From contig NC_134366.1 in the NCBI RefSeq assembly GCF_035582795.1, positions 2,058,501-2,122,500 of the forward strand: a DNA stretch of 64,000 nt, read 5' to 3'. The DNA is from Mycteria americana (taxonomy: Eukaryota; Chordata; Aves; Ciconiiformes; Ciconiidae). Position 1 is the stretch's first letter, and every line of letters begins with the position of its first letter. Under the pieces are notes generated by a model, which made no database searches, was not told the DNA's origin, and saw only the letters and a list, made by a program, of their open reading frames with translations. Below are positions 11,889 to 25,668 of this stretch, in pieces. A program made the translations under genes and the position numbers.

Positions 11889-14800
11889 TGTCAAAAGCTC
11901 TAGAAGACTGAGTTTATTTTGGAGCCTCCTGAGGTTAGATTTAATCAGCTCAAAACACATAGTTGCACTCTTAATATGACATTAATTTTCTCTGCTAGCT
12001 GAAAGATACTTTGATACTCAATGGGAAGTTGTCCTTTTCCCATGCCCGAGACCAAGGACATATCTCCTCTCTCCAACCCATTCCAGGATGTTTGAACAGA
12101 GAGGCAGAGCCATAAGCCATGGCTGGGAGTGAGGGTCTGATTTTGATAGGACCATAAATGCAGTTGCCATGTCTGACAAGGGATACTTGAAAAAAAATAC
12201 CACTTCAAAGAGGCTTGTGCTTTGTCTGAAGAGTTGTAGAAATATTTAACTGCAAGGCTGGAGTCTTTTTAGTTACATTCCTTCTTTTCCCTTTGCTGTT
12301 GACAGACTTTCATGGGTGATTTTCAAGCACTATATTCAAACAGCATTATTATTTTGGGATGCATCCTCCTCACATACATCGAGTGAATCAAAATACCAGG
12401 AGTCCCACCTGAAAGGAGGTTTTCTTATACAACCTCCAGAGCACTTGTTCAAAATGTATTATTAAACCGAGCCTCGAGTCCGCACGGGCAATGAGGCCAG
12501 ATCTTCCCAATGTTATGTTCACACTGCAGGCTGCTGAACCTACCAGCTACCTACCAAGCAACCTACCAACACGAGATGTCCACTAAGGGATTCACTGAGC
12601 ATCTGACAGTCCTGGCGAGATCACGCCAGGGATGTTGCTTTTTCTTCTGGGAGTAGGTACCTTGTTACATGCTCTATCATCAGAACTCTCTAGACCCTCA
12701 TACATTTAAGAAGGGTGAAAAACATCTCTTCTGGGATCCTTACTTCTTTTTCACCTCCTGTAGAAAGTTGCAACTCCCACAGACCTGTTTGGTGAATAAA
12801 ATACCTGTCCCCCAGCTGCCTCAACACAGAGTTCAGCTTAGTTGTTTGTAGCAATACTGGCAGGAAATTTCCTGTAATTGGTGATGGGATGGGGGAATTC
12901 CCAGCTTATCATGAACTCCAGTAGCTGTGCTCCACCTTCCTTGATGACATGCCTTCATGTTGGTTGTAAGTAGGAAACAAAACCCTGAACACAACAAAAA
13001 CCACTCTGGCAGCAGTAGCAATCCTACAGCCTATAATTGGTCCAGTCACTAGAGGGACACCATCCCATTTAATTAAAGATTGAATGCCAACTCTGTAACG
13101 CCACTGTGAAGACCCTGGAAAAGATGGTTTCAAAGGAGGCTATGTGAACTAATTTTTGAGTTTGGGGTTTTTATAATTTTATAAGCTAGGATATATCTCA
13201 CAATAATTTCCTGCAATGCTTGATAAGTTAAGGTGTGGGCATAGGAACAAAATTCTACTGTTAAGTAATAAATAATTAATATTATAATTTTATGCCCTAC
13301 ATTTTTAAAATATTTAGTAGAGCTGCATGAATAAGCAATAGTTTTGGTTCACTGGATGAATAATAAATAAATGAATAAATAAAAGAACAGTCAGAGATCA
13401 GAGAAAAATAAAAATTACTTGTTTCCTGGGATTTCTTGGTACAGTAAGGAAAAAAAACCCATGTTAAACATTTTGGAGTTCTAGGAATCATTTTGTTGCA
13501 ACATGGGAACTTCCAAGCCATATCTTAATCCTTGAAAATTTTGGACTGTAAATTCTGGTTTCCCTGTAGTATATAATTTTCCAGAAGCTGCAAAGACTGA
13601 GGCTTGAGAAGATAATTTGATGAACCTGTTTGAATTTGTGTCAGGGAAGTGGGCAGAACTTCCTTTATACAAAGGCAGAGAGGCCCAAATTACCATGCCA
13701 GTTGGCCACAGACCGTCTTATAGAGATGGCAAGGGATTGTAGGCAATGGCCTTATGTATGCTTCATAATGAGAGGCAGATCTGCTCATCAGCACTGCATC
13801 AGTGCGGGTGAAACGTTGTCAATTGTGCCTACAGGAGTCACTGCACACTCCAGAGAAAGGGATGGGAAGGTAATTTCTTACCGGCTGTGAAGGTCTTCCT
13901 AGTACTTTAAAAATAGATGTCTGGTTAGAGGGAATGGACGCTGTTTGTCCCTGCTATTCCTTGCGCTCTGAGCAGTCTATAATTTAATCGGGGAGGAGTA
14001 TGTTTACCAGATGTACCAATCCCAGCTGCTCAGCATGGATCTGAAGGGTCCAGATTGAACCACTTCATGTGATGTGATCTGTTACCTCCTCCAGAATAAA
14101 AGAATAATCTCCATCACCCATGTGGTCTTGGAAGCTCATGAGAGACATACATTTAAGATGCTGTGATAAGACTGTGTCAAAGAAATATGGTCCTAACAGA
14201 AACCCAACATCTAAACATATCTACCACTTCAGAACAAAACAAAAAAGAGGGAACAGAACTGGGAAAGGTTCAGAGAGAGGGGCAAGGATTACCCAAGGCA
14301 AGAAACAACTTTTGCAGGAGGAAGGACTAAGTTAGGAAAGACATTTCCAAGGGCTTGGGACTCCACATTCACTGTTGATGAATTAATTCATAGAGTTCAT
14401 TATATCCTTGCAGAATCCTGCTGATACAGTCAAAAAGTGTGGGTCCCTTGGGCTTTTGGATCAAATCTCCGTGCAGGTGGTTTGAATGGTGCTGCTAGGT
14501 ACAGCTCAGGCTTTTCCTGTTTTGGTGCAGGACATGATGAAGCCTTAGGTCATAAGGGACTGTGGGTTCATCTGTGCATGAGATGAATGCCTTCTGGTCA
14601 GCATTGTTGCAGGGCCTTACTAGATGACACCCTACTTCTTCAAGGTGCAAAGTCATGGACTTACCCATTGCTCCACAGGACCCCTAGAGTAGTCAGAGGT
14701 GATGGAAAGATTAAAAAAGCTGTAGACCAACTGGGTTAATTAACAGAATGGGAACATGTCTGTGATGATGCTCTCCAAGACATGGAGGATGCTGGCCTGA

Positions 14801-15437
14801 CCGTGTGGTAGGTGGATGCGAATCCTGATTCTCACGCTCCGCGCATGTATGACACTGCTGGTGGCACAGAAGACAGCGGAGGGCAGCGAAAGGGCTGAGC
14901 TACCCACCTCACAGCCTCAGCACCTGGACTAGATGCAAACCCGGGTCCAGCTGCACGTTAACAAGCCATTTTGTTTTCAGGAGCACATTTGTAAAGATGA
15001 GTGGCAAATACAGCTTCTGTGCAACTCCGGGGGGAGGTAATGGAGGAAAGGCACTGTGGTTCCGAAATGAGGGAAAGGGAGAAACATGCATTACAAATGG
15101 AAGAGGCTTTCTTCCTCCTCCCACCACTGCCATAATGGGGGCAGCCACAGACTACTTTGAAGTCCTGTCCTTCAGGCTCTTTGCCATCGTTTGTGCTCAG
15201 CCCTTCCAACAAAAGCACAGTCTCTTGGTGGCAAGAGGCTTGGCCGAGGAGCAGAAGGCAGGCTTTTTACATTAAGGGAAGGGCTGTGAACAATTTTGCC
15301 TTTATCACCACAAAAGGGACTGTAAATCCCTCAGAGTTATGGATTCTGGTCCTGCAACTTGATACCCCAAAACCAGTCATTTAAGTTTGGATAAATCTTT
15401 TCATTATTATTATTATATGGTTTGTTGTTTTATTTTA

Positions 15438-15466
15438 AAAGAGAAAGAGAGAGAGAGAGGAGGGAG
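15438..15466. repeat. GA-rich microsatellite
   Basis: aaaagagaaagagagagagagaggagggaga, purine-only on the + strand, in non-coding sequence. Confidence 0.85.
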
Positions 15467-16974
15467 AAATTGGCTCTAACATGGCTTGAAAAGAACATTT
15501 GCAGCCAAAGACTTATTGCGTGTATACTGCTTTGCCTAACTGTAGTCTGTAAGGATATGAAAGGACCAGAAGGCTCAAACCAGATTTCTCCATTAAGAGA
15601 TGGAGCTTAGTCCATTTCTTGGCACCACTTAGAAAGTCAATATTTTCTCTTTCTTCTTTCCTGGCTGAATTTGGTGGAGCAGAGGGTCTAATTCCCAGCT
15701 CCAGTTTGGGATCCAGGCAGGCAGGCTGGCAGGCATTTCACTCTACAAAATCATGCCCTGTACAATTTTGGTCCTGGCTGTTTCCAGTTCTTTCTCACTC
15801 ATTTGACTCCTGCCTCAGCTCATTGCAAGTTTGTAGTCTGCGAGTTTGTAGACTTGCTCCTTCTCTGGGACCCCAGGGGCAGCTGCAGCTGCATAGCCTG
15901 CTTTGCCATCTGCTTGCCTGGTGTTTGAGGATGTGAAGCAGAAGAGAGGCCATGCCATCACGTGTGCTCTCCTCAGGACTCCAAGGAGCCCTGCAAGAGA
16001 GCAGAGTCTTCAGCTGCCATATATATCCGCCTTTTTCACACGCTTTAGTGTGTCGACACCTTTACCCTGCACAGCGACAGCAGAAAGCTGGGCAACCTGC
16101 TTTGTTTTTTAACAAATGCCAGTGGCAGATTTCCTTTACGGTGCCTTTACGGTGCCAAAAATACTCTTAAAAGCATCTCTGCTCATTGCCACTGGTACCG
16201 ACTTCAGTATCCATCGGTGCTGGTGCAGTGGTTTGCTGTCATTGTTTTGGAGAACGGTGTGCAGTAACACATCTGGAGCCACTTTCCACCTGCACCTTGG
16301 CAGCTTTCCGAACTAGCTCTTGACAATCAACATGCTGGAATGGAGAGTCACCAGTCTCTTGTCTCAGCACCTCAACAAGGGATTTGCCTTCTGCAAACAT
16401 CAGTGCCTCCACCTCTCAATGCAGTGCTGCTATCCCCAGGTTAAAAATCTCTGACTGACTCACTGTATCATGAGGTTGCCCATTAATCATCATGAAGAAA
16501 CAGACCTATAAAGATTTCTTCCTATATATAGGTAATAAATCATAAATAAACATAAATATATAATCTTTCTTATCTATGTGCCTATACCTGTCATTTTTAT
16601 ATATATATTGTTTAGAGGCAACCTCTTATTTGGTCTGTCTTTGAATTATGAACTCCTCCCGTCTCCAGATCCTGCATGTGTACATGTGTATAAATCTGTA
16701 TAATGGTTTCTGTCCTATTTAAAAACATCTCCCCCCTAAAATCTGCTGCATAACTGCACGTTAGCCTTTCCTAGCTGGTTCTGTTATAGTTGCCTGGATG
16801 AGGGAAGCTAGCTAATTAAAATATTTAAATGAACCCAGAGTATTTTGGCACAACCGGGTTAGGAAGGTTTATGCTGGCAGGGTGAGGTCCTCATATGTGG
16901 CAACAGGCTCATTATGTGTTCAGGCTAACCCCTTCTCACCCCGCTTCTGCCCCCGAAAGCAACATGACTCACTG

Positions 16975-17045
16975 CAGTCTTAATAACTTGTCCAGGGTCA
17001 GAAGCCCAGACAAGAACTGAATCCAGATCTGCTGGGATCCACTTG
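16975..17045 (-). mobile_element. MIR-like SINE relic
   Basis: 'taataacttgtccagggtca' followed by 'agaactgaatccagatctg' mirrors the reverse complement of the MIR core (taacttgcccagggtcacac...gggattcgaacccaggtctg). Diverged copy, approximate edges. Confidence 0.42.
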
Positions 17046-20000
17046 AATTCCCGAGCCATAAGATCTCCCAGACTCAGCCAAATCTCCACGTCCACGCTGA
17101 GGACAGAGCACAGCCTGAATGGCACGACTTTCTGAATGGCTGCAATTGGTCCACCTGCCTTTTTATTAGGTTGGAGGAGCAGGAAGGATACAGATCTGCG
17201 GCAAACAGCTCGAGTCATACTTTTTGGACACCTGGACCCACACAAAGCCAGAAATAACTAAAAGCAAAACTAACATCCTAATGTCCTCTCCTGGGCACTG
17301 GGAAGATCTTTTTTTTAACGAACAGTGTGTGTTTTGCCAGAAATTAATAGTGTTTTGAATTAACTGGTGGTGACCAGAATTTACCAGCGGATGACACAGA
17401 TATACAGTCAGCCTCTGGTTATGCTACCATTCCATGAACCAGAAACACAAAAGAAGACTTCAGTTCCTAGAAGTAATACATTGCAACCAGGCATGGATTT
17501 ATGGTGGGAGCTAAGGAATTATTCTTTGTACCCTCTTCAACCACCCAGCACAGCGCATGCATGGTGCCAGAGGAAGCGATGACAGCCACAGTTGCCTGCG
17601 TGGCCACAGGAACCTTGGCATCCTTGGCACTCATTAGACTTGGAGGTGCCTTGCCCTGGGGAGTGCTGTGTGAGACTCTTCATGCAGGTTCTCCTTAGTG
17701 CTTTAGCTGTCGAAGCACTGGTCATCCAGTTTCAGCAAAGCCTTAGGTTGTTGCAGTGACCTAAGGATGGACAGGAGCCCAGCATTACAGCTGAGTTATG
17801 TTGTGCTGGCCTGCAGCCATGATGAACCCAATGCTGTGCTAAGACTGTGGTACCCACCTTCTCGAGCAGTGATGCTTCCCAGCTGGGCAGGACCTCAGGA
17901 CATGATTGTCTCTACATCAAGTTGTGTGGGCTCCCCTTTACTCTTCCATCGTATCCACCCTAACACCCTTCCCAGTTAATAGCGTGGACCTTGCTCTCTG
18001 CCAGGAATGTCTGCCATTTGTTTCACCAAACGCTTCAGTCTTATGGGAAAGTGTTCGCATTTGGAAACTGCAGTTCCATTTTTGAGAAACAGAGTAAAAT
18101 TTTGAGCTGGGAGAGAAAGAAACTGATTTCCAAGACATTATACCTTATCCTACTACATGAGTACCTCCTAAAAAAGTAAACCAGATCCCAGAGGTGCAAC
18201 TGTCTGGGAGGAAATGAAGGGTATTTTTCTCCATTTCATGTCCTTTAATTCATTTTAATTGTGCAGCTGGGCACATCTTTGAAACACCAGACTTCAGTCA
18301 GAATGGGAACCTATTTCTGCAGTAGCCCCTTGTTCCCATGAAACAAACCTCTCCGTAGATGTAATTATCCACCCATCCATCATTGTCACAGTGAACACAG
18401 CGCACACATGTGCACATTCGGATGCGCGGAACTCTGTACCGTAGTTCGGTCATTTTCTGCAATAGTTACTGAGCTCATTCATTAAATAATGGTCTCTGCC
18501 TTGCGGTAATGATACGTTGCTTGAAGACAGCTCTTCTCTATTTATATTATTTACCTGGCAGTGAGCCCACCTCAATAACTTATAATGAAAAAAAGTTATC
18601 TAGAGGGATGAGATGTTTATACAGATGGCAAGAAGATTCCCAAATCATAGTAGTAAATACTCAAATCTTAAAACTTTTGGATGGGATGTAAACCCCCACA
18701 CTCCAGGATTTCTGCCAACTGTAATTGATGGGGTCAAGAGGAGAGCAGGGGGAATAAGTTTTCTTTGTCTTGGTGGATGAAGTAGAAAAGTGGGGATGGT
18801 GGGAAAAAGGGATTCATTTTGGCTTCACCTGAAATAAAATTTTGATTTTAGGGTTTTTTGGAAAAGATGTCCTAGGAAAAAAAGAAACACTGGAAAAAGA
18901 TGAGGTAAAAGGGAAACAAGACATTTCATTAAGCACTCAAGATAGTTAACACCTCTTCAACTTCACATTTGAAGAAGAAGAGAGGCACATTGCAATTAAC
19001 CATCAACACCTTTTACTTGAAATTTGACAAGACAGATGCATTGTTTTGCCTTTCCCTAATATTTTATTATTTTTGATCCTTTAAAAAGTATTTTTATCCT
19101 TTTTCTCTCCAGCTTAAATGATCATCTGCATTTGACATAAGCATGAAAATGATTTCTATTCTTTTAAAAGTGTCTCCCGTTGTAGAGATATTATTCTCAC
19201 AAAACTGAGCATTTTGGTCAAAAAGAGTGCTTCCTCCACAGGCAAATTATCTCCTCACTTCTTAGTACAGCTTCAGGCAACTTTTTACCAGAACAGCTGG
19301 CCGTTACTAAAGAAAGAGAATGCTGAATAGTCATTTGAGATGTACTAAACCTCTTGTCTTCTCATATACGGGCATTGTCTTTCTCTGACTGAAAACTGTA
19401 AGCACATTAAAATGTTTTCATTGGCCCATCTGTTAGCAGAAAAGGCTTTGTGAAGTCCTTGTGAACTTCCATTGATATATGGTGCTCTATTAACTATCCA
19501 AGCCATGTTGATTATTTATTATTCATTGTTTAGATTTATAACAGTGTTAATAGAATAAATATTTATTGTAAAAGCCCCTGTTGTCTAGGGCACGGTTGTA
19601 AAGCAAGCAGAAAACAGCTTGAGTGAAAGACCACCCTTCCTTCCAAAACTCCTCCCTAACTGTGGTTGGATTGCACGTCTCCATCTCCTGATGGTGTGAG
19701 GAACGTTATTACAAGAGATCTGTACAGTGATTTACAGTGAAAACCAAAGTCTGGACTTTTTTTAAAGTGACACTGGGGGGAGGGAGAAGAGAAAATGTAG
19801 TAGAAATAATCACTCTTTTAGAAATCTCTGACTTGTTTCTTTCTGGTTTTAGACATGGGTTTACCAGGGATTTTAAGGCGATGAAGTCCCCATAAATGCC
19901 CATCTCCATAGGACCAAAGTTTCACCACCAGCAGAAGAGCTGTTACCTCCTGCCCTGATGGCAAGAGGAGCAAAGAGCTGATGGTCATGTGTAGGAACCC

Positions 20001-21067
20001 ATATCATCCAAGTCTGTCGGCTACCCATGTCAGGTTGACGATGTGATCCCATGAGTGGTGGAAAGTCCATCTGTCCGCATGCCAAGGATGGATTTCATTC
20101 ACGCTTGGAAAATTTACTTTTAGTAGACCTGTTGTGAACTCAGAAGCACACAACTGATCCACAGGCTGAGCATCGCCATCCCAGGACGAACACCCTCATG
20201 CAGTGACCCACATCTGTCTTCAGTCTTTTTTTACCTATTTATTTATTTTTAATGTGACCTGCTTACTTTATGGGCCTGATCCTAAGCTTATCGGTGTTAG
20301 CAGGAGAGTTCTCAATGGCAACAGTGGTTTTGTGCTCAGGCTGTAAAATGCTTATGGAAGATCATTCATGTATTATTTGTGCTAACCTTGCAGGGTGGGC
20401 ATCAGACCAGCTGGGCTACTGGAAAGTGCTGAAAAGGAAGCAGTGGTTTGGGACTTTCAAGGGGCAAATCAGCCTTTTTAGACTCCAAAGTGCCAAGACC
20501 CCCTCCACTTCTCCTCCCCCATGTCTACAACCCTCCCCACCTCATGCTATTGTTCATTAAGAAAATCCCAGTATAATTCTTCCTAGCATTTAATGAACAT
20601 GAGAGAACCGGTTCCAGATCTGTGTTTTTGTAACTGGTTCTTGTTAGAGTCACCATGACAGGTTGGGAAAGGAGCCCAGAGATGGTGGGTGGAGAGATCC
20701 CAGTCAAGCAGAGCCGGCTGGCTCCTGGGGTGTGCTACGCAGGAGCTCAAGACTTTTCAGAAGCACTTGGGTTTTTCCCCTCAGCTCTGCACTCTCTTGG
20801 CCTTTGGCTTTATTTTTAGCCTGTCTCCATCTGGTGTTGGTCTCTCCACCTACACCAAGCTGCCAGGAGCATGACCTGCCTCCAAACCACATCCCTGCCT
20901 GGGCGCAAGTGGGGACCTAAGGTGCAGAAACCCTGAAGGGATGGCACATTTTGTGTAACCTGAATGAATCACCCTGGGAGCCATGAGTTAAAGAAGAACT
21001 AATGGACTCCACCTCCCAACACTTACAATATCCCCAGCTCCCCACAATCTCTCCTACAGCATCATCA

Positions 21068-21100
21068 CCATGCCCTCTCCATGCCCTCTCCATGCCCTCC
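21068..21100. repeat. 11-bp tandem repeat, three units
   Basis: ccatgccctct appears three times in a row, the last ending in c instead of t, within a C/T-rich stretch (about 21000-21250) that has no recognised gene. Confidence 0.85.
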
Positions 21101-21703
21101 ACTTCTCAAAATACCTCATCTTTCTTATATGTCACCCAGGCTCATCTTCCCACGCATCTCCCTACACACTCCCTCAAGTCTGCGATAATACTGATACCTG
21201 TTATCTATATCTTCATGTCCATCCCTCCCCTTTGCAATCCCTACACCTAAATTTTGGCTAGCAGCTGGACAGGGGCTAAAGAAACAGGACAGATGCTGAA
21301 CAGACCAGTGCTACGTGATCTGCTGTTACTCGGCAGAACTTACACCTTCCTCCTCAACGCCGGTCAAAGTTGTATTAAACTAGCAAAGTTGGCCAGTATG
21401 CAGGCAAATTTGCAGTCAAGAATGAATTGTGTGCGACTGCTTGCCTCTGTTGTCGGTTCTGCCCTGGCCAGCTCTGCCCAGCAGCTCAGGAAGGCAGGCA
21501 TCCCCCTCTGCAGCCCCTGCCCCATCCCCAAGCACAGGCATGCCTGCAGCAGGCAGAGAAGCCGGCAAAGTTATCTGCGAAAATGCCGATGCTTTAAGAT
21601 GTTGCTTTAAACCAGATTGTTGCTAGGAAACTTGGTTTTGTGTTGGAAGCTATTTCCTTCCTACCCAAAGGCAGATCAGAGCTAATTCACTGAGAGCAGC
21701 CTG

Positions 21704-21720
21704 AAAAAAAAAAAAAAAAA
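21704..21720. repeat. Poly(A) run
   Basis: Seventeen consecutive A residues followed by gtataaaag. No retrotransposed gene is recognisable just upstream, so it is not called as a processed pseudogene. Confidence 0.9.
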
Positions 21721-22850
21721 GTATAAAAGACCTTATACAGGAGAATATCCAGATCCAGTGCATTTAGAGATGGGAACAAAGTCAAACCTCAGTCCAGGCA
21801 GCCATGAAATATGGAGGTTATAATGTGGATATAGGTTCAGCCATGGGAAACTGTCTGGATTTCATCCTGAGATCTTTACCAGCTCACATCTCTGGCTTAT
21901 TAAACACCGCTTTGCATTTAAAGATTTGGTGAATCTTTTGAACTCTTTTTCTGAATTTTTGTACATGTATACATTATTTACATTTTTTGGCTCAGACACT
22001 TTTATATTAAACCCACAAATGTTCCACTGCTGTGGTATTTGAGGTTTCTAGTCTTCAAATAGCCCTGGTTTACATCCCTAACTAAGTTTACCTATATTTG
22101 CCTTCTGCTGACGGAGTCTTCAGCTAAAACGCCACATTTTCAGGGTTTTCCCACAACCATGGAATAAGAAGTAGCTTTTTTTTCCCCCTGTTTTTTTAAA
22201 TGAAGCACGATATTTTTAAGTAGTTGCAGGAATCCAGAAGCTGGAACTATTGGGGGAAAAAAAAAAAAAGAGAGACTTGCAATAATAAATTGGCAGTTAT
22301 AGAAAAGCAGGCCTGTGGTTTGCTATTTATACTTGCGTCTGATCTGTTTGGCTCTTGTCTAAACTAGATCATTGAGAGGATTACTGCTTTATTTGTAATG
22401 CACCAAACATATCTTTGGTATGAAAATTATCATCGTACAGATGTGTGCCTTGAGTTGCATCCTGCACACACATACCTCATAGTAAATCAAAAACAGCTTC
22501 AGGAAAGGAAGCAGATTTACATGGAAGTAAAACTGGAGTCTATCTTTGTGCCCACTGTATATATTTCTATCAGGCTCTGAGATTTGTTTGACTTCCTATG
22601 ATTGAATACCGAGCTAATGTTGATATTAGCAGCTAATGCAGAGGAAATATTGCCAGAGCTGCTGCCAACGTACATTCAACCTAGGCTGATGGATTGTTTT
22701 TGGGGTGGGATTCACCACAGCTAATTTTACAGTCCTGTATTTGAGTTAGTCAAGCCCAGGTTCAGCAGAGGACTTGCACTCCTTTCAGTGACAAAGCAGT
22801 ACAAAGCACAGAGCAGAAGGTCCCTACTTAATTATCCTTCTGCCCTTCAC

Positions 22851-22863
22851 CCCCCCCCCCCCC
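22851..22863. repeat. Poly(C) run
   Basis: Thirteen consecutive C residues in a pyrimidine-rich context. Such runs are prone to length errors in sequencing. Confidence 0.9.
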
Positions 22864-23923
22864 ATCATTTTTTCTTTAAGTCGTGATGTTGAGTTGAACT
22901 CTCAGGTTTTTAGCATCTTTTCATGGGAGAGAAGGTGATCAAAGTACAGGGGGGAAAGAAGTTGGAAAGGCATTGAAATCTGAGTGTCAGTTCCCCCAGA
23001 AATAAGGGGCTTTCTGTGCTGGAGAGTGACAGGACCTCTGAGTATATTTCTGGTGGTGAAGTCCTTATCTTCACCACAAAGATGTGATGAGGGGTTTGGT
23101 TTTGGTTTTTTTTTCTTAATCAAGTGATTACATGAAGAGATCTCTTTCTAAGCCTATCCAGGATACAGAAAATATAGATATTTATACTCTCAAATAATTT
23201 TTGAAAATGCCTCATTATTCCAGAAGCTGGGAGCATTTTCATGAGATGCTTTACTAGCTCTCGTGACTAACTCCTCTTCTTGAAGATGGCCCCGGGAGCA
23301 AATTTTTCTGCAGAGAAACCCTATTTTTGATTAAGACAAAATATTTTGCAGAAACGTCCCTTTTGTTAAGCTATTACAAGGAGAAAAAAAAGTTTTGCAA
23401 ACGTGCAGAACTACTTAATTTTTCCTTCAATTTTTAAATATTTAATGAAATGTCATTAATACTACCTCACTATTGCTTACTGAAATATAGGATTTGTTGT
23501 TTCAAAAAAATCAAGGGCAGCTGCTTCTCAGTACTCACTAAAAATTCTTATCTTTTCTGGATTAAAGTGTCTTCTGTCTGTGTTAAAATGGGGCAGTCTG
23601 ACACTTTCCCTGATTGTGGAAAACTTCAAAAGCTTGTTTCCGTTTGGAACGAAGAACATTCTTGTTAATGCTAATTTCCCATAAAATTGAAATGTTGAAT
23701 TTTGACCAGTTGGATCTGAAATCATGAATACTTATCTCTATTCACCGAGCTGCACACATCAAGGGATATACTGACTTTTCCAGCAACATAACTTTAGTAT
23801 CATACTTTGCCAGTGCTTTAATTCATGTCTCTTCTGGATCCATTGCACACTGATTTTTCTGTATAACGAAACAAATACTTTTTTTCCCAACATTAACCTT
23901 AATCCTATAAACTTTTATTACAG

Positions 23924-24062
23924 GGACAAGCAAAACCAGGGAATATTGAAAAAAAAATTCAAAAAATATTCAAAAAATCAAGATTTGATCTGTCAGAATG
24001 TCTCATTCTCAATGCTATGGAAAGAAGGTTCGCTAGTTTTGTAGATCCTAACGTTTTAACAG
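23924..24062 (+). other. Unassigned exon-like block A (139 bases, 46 codons plus 1 base)
   Basis: A pyrimidine-rich stretch ends in TTATTACAG at 23923, and the block ends ACAG|GTAAAT at 24062/24063, so both splice signals fit consensus. Exactly one of the three + strand frames is open throughout. It begins GQAKPGNIEKKIQKIF, has a basic, probably helical first half (KKIQKIFKK) and continues to RRFASFVDPNVLT. The composition looks protein-like, but I recognise no family. The donor phase is 1. It could be an exon of an unrecognised gene, a lineage-specific transcript, or chance, since it holds A-rich runs that resemble Lys codons. Confidence 0.25.
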
Positions 24063-24906
24063 GTAAATATTTTTCACTTCCATTAAGAAAGTATCAGTGA
24101 ACTATTTGGCCAAATACAACGTAATCATCCTTTGACATTAAAAAAATAATGCTGTCTAGATGTCTGCTTTCGGACCAATCTTAAAAAAAAGTCGGTGAAG
24201 TGTGACAGGGGAAACTAGTTTAATGTAAAAGGTTTTCTGTCTGTCACTAGAAAGTATGTCCCCTGCTCTATTTATTGCTTTACAGCTGTTGAGACACATA
24301 GGATAGTGTTTATCTTGTCTAAATTTAGCTGCCAAAATGTTAGACAGCTGGAATCTCAGCTATCTGAGGGATTAGCCTAGACAAATTTTGTGTGATAGAT
24401 GCTTTAGATAAGCAAAATTTCTCGAGATGATTCCTAACCATAATGTAGGATCTGAAGGTTCAGACTTCTATTCAGAGTAGGCAAAGGCAGGAATTAAGTC
24501 AGTATGGCAGAAAGTTTCTTAGCACTGGATTTAAATCATCTAATGATGCAGAAAAGGAGTTCGTTTCATCACATCAAAGGCTAAATCACTGGTCTCGTTT
24601 CTCACCCTCAGTCCCAGCCAGGCAACCAAAAAATGTCTTTTCACACAAAATCTGCCAAAGGAATAAGCGAGCAAACAAACAAAACTCACTCCTCTTTCCA
24701 AAGATGAGCAGAAAAGAAAATAAATCCATTGATCAAAATCCAAAGAAGCTGAGGAATTGAAATTATGCAAAAACAGTTGGTTGACATCTGTTGGAGCGGG
24801 TCTGAAAATAACACCTTTAACTGGGAATTTCACCAGTATCTAATTAAGCTGCAATGTGTACATTGTTAATGACAATGAATTAGCAAGGATCTATTTTCTT
24901 TCCCAA

Positions 24907-25668
24907 GGTCCTGCACCTGGATCGAGGCAACCCCCGGTATCGATACAGGCTGGGGATGAAGGGATTGAGAGCAGCCCTGCCAAGAAGGACTTGGGGGTCC
25001 TGGTGGACGAAAAGCTGGACATGACCCGGCAATGTGTGCTCGCAGCCCAGAAAGCCAACCGCATCCTGGGTGCATCGCCCGCAGCGTGGCCAGCAGGTCG
25101 AGGGAGGGGATTCTGCCCCTCTGCTCCGCTCTGGGGAGACCCCCCCTGCAGTGCTGCGTCCAGCTCGGGGGTCCTCAGCACAGGAGAGACACGGAGCTGT
25201 TGGAGCGGGTCCAGAGGAGGCCACAAAAATGCTCAGAGGGCTGGAACACCTCTGCTGTGAGGACAGGCTGAGAGAGCTGGGGTTGTTCAGCCTGGAGAAG
25301 AGAAGGCTCCGGGGAGACCTTATAGCAGCCTGCCAGTACTTAAAGGGGGCTGATAAGAAAAATGGGGATAGACTTTTTAGCAGGGTCTGTTGTGGTAGGA
25401 CAAACGGTACTGGTTTTAAACTAAAAGAGGGGAAATTTAGACTAGATATAAGGAAGAAATTTTTTACAATGAAGGTGGTGAAACACTGGAAGAGGTTGCC
25501 CAGAGAGGTGGGAGATGCCCCATCCCTGGAAACATTCAAGGTCAGGTTGGACGGGGCTCTGAGCAACCTGCTCTAGTTGAAGGTGTCCCTGCCCATGGCA
25601 GGGGTGTTGAATTAGATGACCTTTAAAGGTCCCTTCCAACCCAAACTATTCTATGATTCTATGATTCT
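24907..25668 (+). mobile_element. CR1 LINE, 5'-truncated, 3' end intact
   Basis: CR1 elements are the main non-LTR retrotransposons of birds. The insertion covers the C-terminal end of the reverse-transcriptase polyprotein: [23 protein letters not shown] in one frame near 24950-25025, then LRELGLFSLEKRRLRGDL and later SLETFKVRLDGALSNLL near 25270-25575. It finishes with the typical 3' sequence and a short ATTCTATG-type repeat at about 25650-25668. The coding part is broken: the first segment loses frame near 25070 where bases are missing relative to the usual CR1 order, so the copy is dead. Similarity to the remembered consensus is high, implying a fairly recent subfamily. Confidence 0.93.

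Larger units (their letters stand above)
11400..23923. other. Gene-free stretch
   Basis: No supported exon. It holds a G-quadruplex motif, AT-rich stretches (about 13270-13390 with aaataaat-type repeats, and about 16520-16620 with the 12-bp palindrome cctatatatagg at 16521-16532), a GA microsatellite, a MIR-like relic, a C/T-rich stretch (21000-21250), a 17-base A run and a 13-base C run. Confidence 0.6.

Noticed and set aside
21254..21626. Open frames upstream of a 17-base A run, considered as a processed pseudogene
   Set aside because: Neither frame resembles a known protein and no target-site duplication was seen, so retroposition is unsupported.
24880..25566. Longest open frame in the window (228 codons, - strand)
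   Set aside because: It is antisense to the CR1 LINE and arises from the codon pattern of the element's own coding sequence on the + strand.
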